In this document: positions 8,537 through 16,805 of the stretch, piece by piece
Position numbering within the stretch: the stretch's first letter is position 1
Layout: each line of letters starts with the position of its first letter
Assembly: GCA_008373165.1 (NCBI GenBank)
Contig: RQOU01000083.1
Span: 1-34,176, forward strand
DNA length: 34,176 bases
DNA from: SAR202 cluster bacterium
GTDB lineage: Bacteria > Chloroflexota > Dehalococcoidia > Lucifugimonadales > Lucifugimonadaceae
Reading direction: 5' to 3'
Made by a program: the position numbers and the translations under genes
The notes under the pieces: model-generated
What the model was told of the DNA's origin: nothing
Database searches by the model: none
Seen by the model: the letters and a program-made list of their open reading frames with translations, nothing else

Positions 8537-8850
8537 TAAGCGAGACAAGAGATCTTTGACCTTGCCACCATTTTGTCTTTTCTGCCGATTGGATGTGCAA
8601 GTGACGCAGGTACAGTATGGAGGATGTTTTTTTCCTCTGTAGGAACGTTCAACCAATAGACTAATTCTTCTCCGAGTCCAGGTCGGCCAAGTCGTGGTAA
8701 CAGTAATGGGAGACCACTTAACTTGTTGTAGAACAATCGATCCAGCATAGTACCAAAACAGGTAAACCTACTCAAAAGTTCAACAATACAAGGTTTCAAC
8801 AACAAAGACGCGCCGGGTACCCTAAGATCAGACTGTGCATCATACGTCAA
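8536..8850 (-). other. 321-nt gap between genes; possible minus-strand small gene or gene remnant
   Basis: The stretch 8514-8834 has no plus-strand gene. On the minus strand it is open for 104 codons from an ATG at 8850 to the stop at 8536-8538, overlapping the first bases of the RNase D frame. The second half (for example LGRPGLGEELVYWLNVPTEE) reads like an ordinary soluble protein, while the first half is unremarkable. No family is recognised. The frame also holds RKDKMVARSKI near its end. It may be a decayed fragment of a longer enzyme, a real small gene, or chance. No tmRNA, RNase P or tRNA signature was found here. Confidence 0.3.
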
Positions 8851-10076
8851 ATGTGATTCCAGCCACGACGATAAATATCAATCAAATCAGTTTCAACCAG
8901 ATTTCTCACAGGTATCCCACAATTAAACAGTTATTTATTAATAAGTCATACGATGTTGCTAGTTTCTGTGACCTAGCCGCCAAATCGAACTTTGTAGCTG
9001 TTGACACAGAATTCGTTAGAGAAAAAACCTACTGGCCCATTCTCTGCCTAATTCAGATCGCGACTAGAGATCAAGCGGTCGCCATAGACCCGCTCGTCAA
9101 GGGGATAGACCTAGAACCGATCTATGATTTGATGAAAAACAACAGCGTGCTCAAAGTTTTCCATGCAGCCAGTCAAGACATGCAGATTATGTTCAATGCT
9201 ATCGGGCAAGTACCGGCACCCGTATTCGACACTCAAATAGGCGCTATGTTCAGTGGTTACGGAGACCAACCAGCGTACGCCACGTTAGTTGAAAAAATTT
9301 TAGGAGAATCAATCGATAAGCGCTCACAAATGACTGACTGGTCACGCAGACCGCTAACCAAGCATCAAATAAACTATGCAATCGGTGATGTAACCCATCT
9401 GATCCATGTATACGACAAGTTAATTTCAGAATTAAAAACTTCGAATCGCATTTATTGGGCTCATGAAGAAATATCCCGTTTACAAGATCAAAATGTTTAT
9501 GACACTGACCTTAGAGAGCTCTGGCGAAAAGTTAGGTTGCGAAGACCCACCCGGCGGTCGCTTGCTATCCTGCGGGAAATAACCGAATGGAGAGAGCTTA
9601 CCGCAAGAAAACAAGATATCCCGAAGAATTGGGTGGTTAGAGACGAATCACTTGCAGAAATAGCGCTCAATGCCCCTCAAACACGAGCTGACCTCGAACG
9701 AGTACGTGGCGTGAATGAGCGATTGGCAAATGGACGATACGGAACAGGATTGATTGAGGCAGTAAACATCGGACTCGCAGTTCCCGAAGAAAAATGTCCA
9801 GATCCCGATAGGGGCAGATCACCATTGCGAGGACACGATACATTGGTAGCGCTTTTACAAGCTCTACTAAAATTGCGATGTGACGAAAACGGTATTGCCG
9901 CCCAGTTGGTGGCGAATCGCAAGGAGTTGGATCGGATCGCAACTGAAGACAAGCCTGACGTTCGAGCAATGACCGGATGGCGAAAAGAAATCTACGGCAA
10001 TGATGCGGTTGCTCTTAAAAACGGTGAAATTGCACTCACAGCAGATGGGTTAAGTGTTCGTATAGTAAAGGCGTGA
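8835..10076 (+). CDS. rnd: ribonuclease D
   Basis: 3'-5' exoribonuclease of the DEDDy family, which trims tRNA and other structured RNA 3' ends. With the GTG at 8835 it has 413 residues. The catalytic set is D57 and E59 (FVAVDTEFVR), D115 (HAASQDMQIM) and Y181/D185 (NYAIGDVTHL). A C-terminal HRDC domain at about 225-300 (EWRELTARKQDIPKNWVVRD) is clear. Compared with typical RNase D the N-terminus is about 30 residues longer. The only ordinary start codons before the exonuclease domain are GTG at 8835 and GTG at 8853, so the true start is uncertain. It stands alone after a 321-nt gap and may have its own promoter. Confidence 0.9.
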   Translation: MHHTSNVIPATTININQISFNQISHRYPTIKQLFINKSYDVASFCDLAAKSNFVAVDTEFVREKTYWPILCLIQIATRDQAVAIDPLVKGIDLEPIYDLMKNNSVLKVFHAASQDMQIMFNAIGQVPAPVFDTQIGAMFSGYGDQPAYATLVEKILGESIDKRSQMTDWSRRPLTKHQINYAIGDVTHLIHVYDKLISELKTSNRIYWAHEEISRLQDQNVYDTDLRELWRKVRLRRPTRRSLAILREITEWRELTARKQDIPKNWVVRDESLAEIALNAPQTRADLERVRGVNERLANGRYGTGLIEAVNIGLAVPEEKCPDPDRGRSPLRGHDTLVALLQALLKLRCDENGIAAQLVANRKELDRIATEDKPDVRAMTGWRKEIYGNDAVALKNGEIALTADGLSVRIVKA

Positions 10077-10147
10077 AAACAACTGTAAATATCAGCGTTT
10101 ATACTCCGTGAATCACTAAGATCCTCAGACTGTCAGGAATTTATTAC

Positions 10148-10627
10148 ATGACCTTTCACCCGAATCAAATGGATGTCATTGATCGACGTCAAGTTGAAGC
10201 TTTAATTCTTGGACCGATGCTCAGGGCCTTTCAGAATGAAATCGGAATAGAAAAAACTAACGAGATCGCCAGAACCGTAATCACGAAACTGGCACGAGAA
10301 CAAGGTGCACAATTCGCACAAGATATTGGATCCAATCAACTCGAAGACTACGCTTCGAACAAAGACGCATGGAGAAGAAACGGTGCACTCGAAATTGAAG
10401 TTATCAATAGCGATAATCAAGAATACTCATTCAACGTAACACGATGTAAATACGCCGAAATGTACAAAAAACTCGGTTACCCTGATCTCGGTGAAATATT
10501 TTCGTGCACGCGGGATTTTGAATTTTGTTCCGGTTTCAACCCAGGAATCAAACTGCAGAGGACGCAAACAATCATGGAAGGAGCATCACACTGTGACTTC
10601 CGTTATTCCAGCAAGAAATCGAAATAA
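10148..10627 (+). CDS. L-2-amino-thiazoline-4-carboxylic acid hydrolase family protein
   Basis: A 159-residue soluble protein of the ATC hydrolase family (Pfam PF14196). The C-terminal half holds the family signature: TRCKYAEMYKKLGYPDLG, then FSCTRDFEFCSGFNP, then TQTIMEGASHCDFRY. The conserved Cys, Asp and His residues in these blocks are the likely active-site or metal-binding residues. CAGGA lies 9-10 nt before the ATG. The family is named for ring-opening of 2-amino-thiazoline-4-carboxylate on the route to L-cysteine, but most members are untested, so the substrate here is open. It lies 71 nt after rnd and 88 nt before the zinc-ribbon gene. Confidence 0.8.
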   Translation: MTFHPNQMDVIDRRQVEALILGPMLRAFQNEIGIEKTNEIARTVITKLAREQGAQFAQDIGSNQLEDYASNKDAWRRNGALEIEVINSDNQEYSFNVTRCKYAEMYKKLGYPDLGEIFSCTRDFEFCSGFNPGIKLQRTQTIMEGASHCDFRYSSKKSK

Positions 10628-10715
10628 GTAAAAAATGCTCCTAAATGTTCCGATAATAATTTAGCTCCACTATCGTTTCCATTTACCGTACCTAATCAAC
10701 CAAGGATTTATCAAA

Positions 10716-11162
10716 TTGAACCGACTGGTATGTCCAGTAGACCAAACAAATCTTGTTCTATCCAAAACCGCTGGCGAGGAATCTTCAAAATGCCCCGAGT
10801 GTGATGGCGTATGGCTTACCCTCGAGACACTTGGAACACTAGAAGATAAAGCAGCAAATGCAGATATGGTCAAAGGTCAAAGGCAATACGGGAAACACGA
10901 AGTTGACCACGATTGCCCCCATTGCGCTAAAAACATGATTCGGTTTCGATACCGCGGTTATAACCTCGAAATAGAATCATGCCCGACCGATGCAGGGTTC
11001 TGGCTAGACAAAAATGAAGAACGAGAAATACGCGATGTCATGAAAAAACGGGCCTCTAACCTTGCACGGGCATCTTCAGCTGAACAAAGTTGGCATAATG
11101 CTCGAAGAGGGGTAAAAATCAGTTTGCTTCAACGCATCAAACAGTTATTTGGTATCAACTGA
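10716..11162 (+). CDS. zf-TFIIB domain protein (two zinc ribbons)
   Basis: A 148-residue protein with two tandem zinc-ribbon motifs of the zf-TFIIB type. Ribbon one uses C6, D9, C26 and C29 (CPVD...CPECDGVWL). Ribbon two uses C67, C70, C89 and D92 (CPHC...CPTDAGFWLD). In both, one expected cysteine is an aspartate, giving Cys3Asp sites. A basic helical tail follows (RDVMKKRASNLARA). The start is a TTG at 10716 with AAGGA about 9 nt upstream; there is no closer ATG. Family members are of unknown function, with possible nucleic-acid or protein binding. It is followed after 15 nt by the 190-residue unknown gene, so the two probably form an operon. Confidence 0.8.
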   Translation: MNRLVCPVDQTNLVLSKTAGEESSKCPECDGVWLTLETLGTLEDKAANADMVKGQRQYGKHEVDHDCPHCAKNMIRFRYRGYNLEIESCPTDAGFWLDKNEEREIRDVMKKRASNLARASSAEQSWHNARRGVKISLLQRIKQLFGIN

Positions 11163-11177
11163 GGTTAAAATCACAAG

Positions 11178-11750
11178 ATGTTTGATTCTGATCGGCAAAA
11201 CGCCGACATAACCTTGTGCATCTTCCCTCACCTGCGGGAATTCATCGCTGTAGACGCTAGGGAAACTCGTGCCAATGGCCCCACCGTACTCACCCTGTCG
11301 ATATCTAATATCCTCGGAGAAGACTTCTACTCTTCTATCGAACGTGATTTCTCAAAAATGATCCGACGTAAAGATATTGGGTTCCTTGAATTGATGGGTA
11401 TCCCTCAACAAGTAGAAGCAGTGGTCCGGTCTAATTCACTACAGCGAATCATTGCAGAGCTTGGGATCGATATGACGTCAGATTCTCATGATGCAAATGG
11501 TACGGTCGGTGTCCTTTTTTTTGCTGGTTCGTTACTTGAGTTCGAAAATTCACAACTGAGCGAAGCAACAAGTGAATTGTTTGGAAAGAAACTTCCTCTG
11601 GAAATGTTAGACCAATTAAACGAACAACTAACGGAACTGATGGGCAAAGAGCGCCATGCGCTGCAACGGGCTACCCGCCAAGACCTTTCAGGTCTAATTT
11701 CCGGAACGAGTGGTGCTTACGTGACACTCTGGGAAAATAGCGGGAATTAA
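11178..11750 (+). CDS. hypothetical protein, 190 residues
   Basis: I do not recognise this protein. It is soluble, with no signal peptide or membrane helix. The N-terminal part alternates hydrophobic strands and acidic turns. The C-terminal third (about 120-175) is predicted helical, with leucine-rich, amphipathic character (SEATSELFG, LEMLDQLNEQLTELMG) that could support oligomerisation. GAGG lies about 13 nt before the ATG, overlapping the TGA of the upstream zinc-ribbon gene. The close spacing suggests co-expression with the zf-TFIIB protein. Confidence 0.75.
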   Translation: MFDSDRQNADITLCIFPHLREFIAVDARETRANGPTVLTLSISNILGEDFYSSIERDFSKMIRRKDIGFLELMGIPQQVEAVVRSNSLQRIIAELGIDMTSDSHDANGTVGVLFFAGSLLEFENSQLSEATSELFGKKLPLEMLDQLNEQLTELMGKERHALQRATRQDLSGLISGTSGAYVTLWENSGN

Positions 11751-11866
11751 CCACATTTCAGTTTGTCAAAACCTCAAAACTGTACCTTCTATGACCAATC
11801 ATCAACAATCTCTGCATTCGATTACCTAGTTCATCCGGCGATTGTGTCAGGTGCTGATTAATACAA

Positions 11867-13309
11867 ATGGAAGATTCATTTCTCGATAAATTCTTGGGTC
11901 ATCCCTCCGAAGGGACCTTCTTAGCTTGGCTATCTGATGGCGGGCTATGGGCTTTACTTATTGCAATCGGCGCAGTAGTTGGATGGTCGATCGTTCGCAT
12001 CATCTTGCGTCGAGGCCTCAGGCAGGCCATACGTGGGCTCGATCAACATGACGCAACTGCCGATGTTGGGCTAGCTGTCCAAGCCGCTGATTCTTGGATT
12101 TCAAACTTCTTCACAGCTATCGTGTTTGGCGCAGCAGCAGTTCTTGGAATCCTTCAGGTACTTGGCAATAATATAGACCCAGCGATCAATTACCTCAAAG
12201 ATTTTGGAGCCGCCAGTTTCAACTGGTTGGTCACAGACGGCTTACGTATCGTATTGATCCTATTTCTGAGTTGGGTCCTCGGTCGCGTAACCCGACGTGC
12301 CATACCCAGACTTTTGTCATCCATCATGTTAACTCAGGCATCTGCCGCAGACCATGATGAGATCATGAAACGCTCAGAAACACTTTCGAGCGTTTTTGTT
12401 GGCGCGGTAGTTACGCTGATTTACATATCAGCACTATTCATGATTCTCACAGAGTTATCAGTTCCAATAGGTCCTGTTCTTGGCGGATTCGGAATCGCTG
12501 GAATCGCAGTAGGGTTTGGGGCCCAGTACTTGGTCAGAGATTTAATCGCGGGAATTTTCATACTCGCTGAAAATCAATATCGAACTGGAGATGTTGTCAC
12601 TGTAGCTGGAACTTCGGGATTAGTTGAGTCCATCAATCTAAGACGTACAGTACTACGGGATTTGGATGGACAAGTAATTGTCATACCCAACGGCGAAATT
12701 TCCGTTGCCTTCAATAAAACAAAATACTGGTCTAGGGTTAATTTGGATATCGGTGTTGCTTATAAAGAAGATGTCGACCGAGTTGTGGAAGTTCTTAACG
12801 AAGTTGGTGAAGAAATAGCAGCTGATCCATATTACGGCCTAATGTTGATCACTCCTCCACAAGTGCTACGCCTAGACGCGCTGGACGACTCAGCGGTCAC
12901 ATTTAAGATGTTGGGCGACTGTAAGCCGATGAAGCAATGGGAGATAACAGGGGAGATGCGAAGACGCATTAAAATCCGACTCGATAATGAAGGTATCGAA
13001 ATTCCATTCCCACACCAAACAGTCTATTGGGGCGAGGCTCAGCCTCCATTCCGTTACGAAGGAACTAATGAAGGTAAACAAGAAATTACATCTGCTGAGA
13101 GTAATCTTGGTACAAAATCTTCTACTGCTAAAGGTGGCCCAACCGAAACGCGCACACCTGATCCGATCGATGCTGGTGCCCCAATCACTCCTGAGCGCCG
13201 AGAAGAGCTACTAGCAACAATAGCTCTCGCAACAAACGCACGCATGGACGAATCAGATTGGGACGTGAGAGCACGCACGCTGATAGTCGACCTTCCCGAT
13301 AACGAGTAG
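11867..13309 (+). CDS. MscS-family mechanosensitive ion channel
   Basis: Inner-membrane channel of the small-conductance mechanosensitive family that releases solutes on hypo-osmotic shock. Of 480 residues, hydrophobic helices lie at about 26-46, 79-101, 121-142 and 176-196. The pore-lining helix follows (GPVLGGFGIAGIAVGFGAQ, 202-220) with its glycine/alanine packing pattern. The soluble beta domain begins at about 235 (YRTGDVVTVAGTSGLVESI) and includes the conserved VIPNGEIS (272-279). The tail from about 395 is low complexity and probably disordered, ending in a short helical segment; this is longer than minimal MscS. No strong ribosome site precedes the ATG at 11867, and the 116-nt gap upstream suggests a separate transcript. 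Confidence 0.9.
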   Translation: MEDSFLDKFLGHPSEGTFLAWLSDGGLWALLIAIGAVVGWSIVRIILRRGLRQAIRGLDQHDATADVGLAVQAADSWISNFFTAIVFGAAAVLGILQVLGNNIDPAINYLKDFGAASFNWLVTDGLRIVLILFLSWVLGRVTRRAIPRLLSSIMLTQASAADHDEIMKRSETLSSVFVGAVVTLIYISALFMILTELSVPIGPVLGGFGIAGIAVGFGAQYLVRDLIAGIFILAENQYRTGDVVTVAGTSGLVESINLRRTVLRDLDGQVIVIPNGEISVAFNKTKYWSRVNLDIGVAYKEDVDRVVEVLNEVGEEIAADPYYGLMLITPPQVLRLDALDDSAVTFKMLGDCKPMKQWEITGEMRRRIKIRLDNEGIEIPFPHQTVYWGEAQPPFRYEGTNEGKQEITSAESNLGTKSSTAKGGPTETRTPDPIDAGAPITPERREELLATIALATNARMDESDWDVRARTLIVDLPDNE

Positions 13310-13403
13310 CAACTGTAAATGCAATCTCGAAAAATAGACTCTAGCATCTCCTAGATTTATTCATAATTGATGTGATTAACAAAGTCGAACATACCAAAAC
13401 GTT

Positions 13404-13433
13404 TTGACACAGATTTTGAACCCTAACTAAAAT
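13404..13433 (+). promoter_or_regulatory. sigma70-type promoter for alaS
   Basis: A consensus -35 box TTGACA (13404-13409), an 18-nt spacer and TAAAAT (13428-13433) lie in the gap before alaS. The predicted transcription start near 13440 gives a leader of about 45 nt. This is the clearest promoter in the window and may drive alaS, ruvX and aroE. Confidence 0.65.
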
Positions 13434-13484
13434 TAGTGCATTGATTTGGTCTTCATCAAATGCATCATTACGATTCGGAGAAAA

Positions 13485-16313
13485 ATGAGCGCAGGCCCTC
13501 CAAAAACAGCAGATGAATTGAGAGAAGCGTTCCTTGCTTATTTTGAAACGCATGATCATTTGCGCATGCCGTCATCTTCGCTAATTCCTGCATCGGATCC
13601 AACCCTACTGTTGACTAACTCGGGCATGGCTCAATTCAAATCGTATTTTTCAGGAGAGAAAGAACCACCTCACCCTCGCATAACTACCTCTCAAAAGTGC
13701 TTTCGAACAACAGATATTGAAGAAGTCGGAGATGACACACATCTGACCATGTTCGAAATGCTAGGTAATTTCAGCTTTGGAAATTATTTCAAGAAAGATG
13801 CTTGTGCTTGGGCTTTAGACCTATTAACAAATCAACTAGGGCTAGATCCCGAACGTCTGTACTTCACCGTATATACCACTGATGATGAAGCCGAACACAT
13901 TTGGAGCGAACTCGGTATACCAAACGAACGAATTTATAGATTTGGAGATGAAGATAACTGGTGGGGGCCAGCGGGAAACGAAGGAGTGTGTGGTCCAAGC
14001 TCGGAAATCAATTACTACAAAGGGTCCCTTGAAGATGTCCCTGAGGCGGATGATCCAATCCGAAACGGACAATGGGGACCCAACTATCACGAAGATTTCA
14101 TCGAGTTATATAACTTAGTCTTTACCCAGTTTTATCGAGATCTAGAAGGTAATGACACTGTACTACCGGCAAAGAATATTGATACCGGCATGGGATTCGA
14201 ACGCATGCTGGCTGTTTTGCAAGGCGTTGATAATGTCTACGATACGGACGCGTTTAGCAGCATAATCGCACATGTTGAGACTTTGTCTGGGAAGAAATGG
14301 AATTCAGATCAAGATACTGATAGGGCAATACGTGTCGTCGCCGAACATGCCAGATCATCTTGTTTTCTGATCGGCGACGGCGTTATTCCAGGTAACACTG
14401 GTCGAGGATACGTCCTAAGACGCCTAATCAGACGTGCGATGCTGTTCGGCAGCGATCTAGGACTAGAGACTTCGATTTTATCGTCGCTCACCAAGACTGT
14501 TTGCGATCAGATGAGTCATGTCTACCCGGAATTGTCAGAAAATTATGATTTCATCAAAAACGTTCTTGAACAAGAAGAGAACAGCTTTTCAAGAACCCTA
14601 GAATTTGGTGCGCTTGTCCTCTCTGGAATGATCGACTATCGATTTGAAAACCCCGATGCGGCGCGAGATGCCAAAGAAGGCAAACAACCAAAACCGCCAA
14701 CCGGTGATGAAGCTCATGCCATTGGTCGAAGACAGGCTATTTCAGAAATACAGAGACTGGTCGAATCTAATGACACAGGCAAAGTTGATCAGTGGCAAGC
14801 TCGTATTTCCGGCAAAGAAGCGTTTGTACTATACGACACGTACGGTTATCCGTTGGAAGTTACCGAGGAAGTTGCAGCAAAAGCTAGTATTTCGGTAGAT
14901 GCCGACGGATTTGCTTATGAAATGGAAAAACAACGTGAACGAGGCCGAGCCGTGGGGGCATTTGGAGGGGATGCTGATTCAACTCGAATCTACGAAGATA
15001 TTGGGATTGAAGATACTCCATTCGTCGGTTACGAGGCATTGACTGCGGACACCACGATATCTGCGATTGTGGTTGATGGAGCCAGTGTGGAGTCAGCGGA
15101 ACTGAACGACAATGTTGAGTTAATCCTTGATGAAACACCCTTTTACGCCGCTCGAGGCGGTCAGGTCGGTGACACGGGGATCATAAGTAATAAAAACTGC
15201 GAAATTCAAATAACAGACACCAGAGCTCCCTACGGACACATAAATGTTCATTTCGGCACGGTCATCTCAGGTTCTGTTTATAAAGGCGATGAAATCAACG
15301 CTGCCGTAGATGAAGATCGGCGTGAACGAATTCGGCGTAATCACACTGCCACTCACTTAGTACACGCTGCGCTACGAGAGATTGTAGGAAGTCATGTCCG
15401 ACAAGCCGGATCCGTTGTTGATCCCGATAGACTTCGATTCGATTTCACACACATGGAAGCACTCTCGAAAGAACAGATCAGGGCAGTACAAAATCGCGTA
15501 AACGAAAAGATTCGCCTAAACCGTGAAGTCGAAGTCCACTGGACCACTTATGGAGATGCAGTAGCAGAGGGCGCCCTGGCCTTCTTCGGCGATACGTATG
15601 AAAACGAGGTCCGTACTATCAAAATCGATGCTCCCTGGAGTTATGAGCTATGTGGTGGCACACACATGGATCAAACTGGTGGAATCGGAACCTTCGTGAT
15701 CATGTCGGAAACAGGAATTGGATCTGGGATGCGGCGCATGGAAGCAATAACCGGGATTGCTGCTGAACAAGAGATTCTTGATCGATTTAACACCCTAGAA
15801 GATATCGCAACAAAATTCCGGGTTGGGGTTTCTGAAGCTCCCTCGCGTATCGGCGCAACATTGGATGATCTCACTCAATCCAGAAAACGCGTAGAGCAGC
15901 TGGAGCAGCAACTAATCCAGGCAAGTGTTGGTTCAGGCACTACAAATAGCACCACTACTAGAGTAGACATTAATTCAAACGACACTACCATACGCGTTGA
16001 AATAGGTCAGGTTCCTGCCTCAAATGTGGAAGCACTGAGGAAAGCTGGTGACCATCTCAAAAATCAAATTCGCGATGGCGTCGTGGTATTAGGAAGCGTC
16101 ATAGGCGAGCGACCTATAATTATCGTCATGGCAACCCAGAACATGGTCAAAGCGGGAATCCATTCAGGGAATATTGCACAAGAAATTGCAAAACGTATTG
16201 ACGGTGGGGGCGGAGGGAGCCCAATTGTTGCTCAAGCGGGAGGGAAAGATGCCGATCAACTTAAAGCAGCTCTCGAATCAACAGAAGAAATTATCAAAAA
16301 GTCATTAAATTAG
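13485..16313 (+). CDS. alaS: alanine--tRNA ligase
   Basis: Class II alanyl-tRNA synthetase of 942 residues from the ATG at 13485. Catalytic core: SQKCFRTTDIEEVG and HLTMFEMLGNFSFGNYFK. Editing domain: H620TATH624 and the zinc-binding CGGTH (C723). A C-terminal C-Ala domain ends in GGGGGSPIVAQAGGKD. GGAG lies 4 nt before the ATG; a TTG 39 nt upstream is in frame but lacks support. Between the tRNA-recognition domain and LYDTYGYPLEV there is an insertion of about 40-45 residues (about 385-440, containing KEGKQPKPPTGDE) not found in the E. coli enzyme. The gene heads a housekeeping set with ruvX and the aro genes. Confidence 0.97.
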   Translation: MSAGPPKTADELREAFLAYFETHDHLRMPSSSLIPASDPTLLLTNSGMAQFKSYFSGEKEPPHPRITTSQKCFRTTDIEEVGDDTHLTMFEMLGNFSFGNYFKKDACAWALDLLTNQLGLDPERLYFTVYTTDDEAEHIWSELGIPNERIYRFGDEDNWWGPAGNEGVCGPSSEINYYKGSLEDVPEADDPIRNGQWGPNYHEDFIELYNLVFTQFYRDLEGNDTVLPAKNIDTGMGFERMLAVLQGVDNVYDTDAFSSIIAHVETLSGKKWNSDQDTDRAIRVVAEHARSSCFLIGDGVIPGNTGRGYVLRRLIRRAMLFGSDLGLETSILSSLTKTVCDQMSHVYPELSENYDFIKNVLEQEENSFSRTLEFGALVLSGMIDYRFENPDAARDAKEGKQPKPPTGDEAHAIGRRQAISEIQRLVESNDTGKVDQWQARISGKEAFVLYDTYGYPLEVTEEVAAKASISVDADGFAYEMEKQRERGRAVGAFGGDADSTRIYEDIGIEDTPFVGYEALTADTTISAIVVDGASVESAELNDNVELILDETPFYAARGGQVGDTGIISNKNCEIQITDTRAPYGHINVHFGTVISGSVYKGDEINAAVDEDRRERIRRNHTATHLVHAALREIVGSHVRQAGSVVDPDRLRFDFTHMEALSKEQIRAVQNRVNEKIRLNREVEVHWTTYGDAVAEGALAFFGDTYENEVRTIKIDAPWSYELCGGTHMDQTGGIGTFVIMSETGIGSGMRRMEAITGIAAEQEILDRFNTLEDIATKFRVGVSEAPSRIGATLDDLTQSRKRVEQLEQQLIQASVGSGTTNSTTTRVDINSNDTTIRVEIGQVPASNVEALRKAGDHLKNQIRDGVVVLGSVIGERPIIIVMATQNMVKAGIHSGNIAQEIAKRIDGGGGGSPIVAQAGGKDADQLKAALESTEEIIKKSLN

Positions 16314-16338
16314 ATTTGACAGAGCGGGGCGGTTCAAT

Positions 16339-16767
16339 ATTCCAAATTTAGGGCGAGCACTCGGAGTCGACTACGGAGACGTCAGAATCGGACTCGCACT
16401 TAGTGACCCAACAGGGACCATTGCGACCCCGATTGATGCAATAAAGACCACTGGACCTGATGATCCTGTAAATATCGCTTCTTTAGCATCGGAACAAAAA
16501 GCTATGGCAATTATTGTCGGCTTACCACTTTCACTGGACGGTTCGGTGGGTAAATCTGCTCGCAAGGTAAAAGCATTTTGTTCTAGGTTACGAAACCTTA
16601 CCGAATTACCTGTGATTACTTGGGATGAAAGAATGACCACTTTAGAAGCACATAACCTTTTAAGGGCAACAGGCAAAACACCCTCGAAGGAAAGAGGCAT
16701 GAACCGCGGCAAAATAGACTCAGCATCCGCAGCTATCATTCTCAACTCGTACATTCAATCGAAATAA
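16339..16767 (+). CDS. ruvX: putative pre-16S rRNA nuclease, RuvX/YqgF family (non-canonical start)
   Basis: RNase H-like nuclease of the YqgF family that matures the 5' end of 16S rRNA. All family motifs are in one frame: GVDYGDVRIGLALSD with its first aspartate, IIVGLPLSLDGS, TWDERMTT with the glutamate, and DSASAAIIL with the last aspartate. No ATG, GTG or TTG occurs in frame between the stop at 16306-16308 and the first motif. The first ATG at 16504 would delete the catalytic N-terminal strand. An ATT at 16339 gives 142 residues and a normal N-terminus (xPNLGRALGVDYG), with the G-rich GCGGGGCGG about 5 nt upstream. AUU initiation is therefore proposed; a base-call error is the alternative. 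The gene begins 25 nt after the alaS stop. Confidence 0.8.
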   Translation: MPNLGRALGVDYGDVRIGLALSDPTGTIATPIDAIKTTGPDDPVNIASLASEQKAMAIIVGLPLSLDGSVGKSARKVKAFCSRLRNLTELPVITWDERMTTLEAHNLLRATGKTPSKERGMNRGKIDSASAAIILNSYIQSK

Positions 16768-16783
16768 AAGTTGAGAATGATAG
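16733..16783 (+). repeat. 14-bp perfect inverted repeat spanning the ruvX 3' end and aroE leader
   Basis: CTATCATTCTCAAC (16733-16746) is exactly complementary to GTTGAGAATGATAG (16770-16783) across a 23-nt loop that contains the ruvX stop codon. The left arm codes for the last residues of RuvX. The right arm ends about 15 nt before the aroE ribosome-binding site. There is no T-tract, so this is not a classical intrinsic terminator. Confidence 0.85.
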
Positions 16784-16805
16784 TAAAGACTAGAATCGGA
16801 GAACT

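Noticed and set aside
8514-8834. Possible tmRNA, RNase P RNA or other structural RNA in the largest gap
   Set aside because: No T-arm GGTTCGA-like end, no RNase P conserved blocks and no long paired arms were found.
13310-13484. T-box or amino-acid-sensing leader before alaS
   Set aside because: The leader from the predicted start is only about 45 nt and lacks the T-box consensus.
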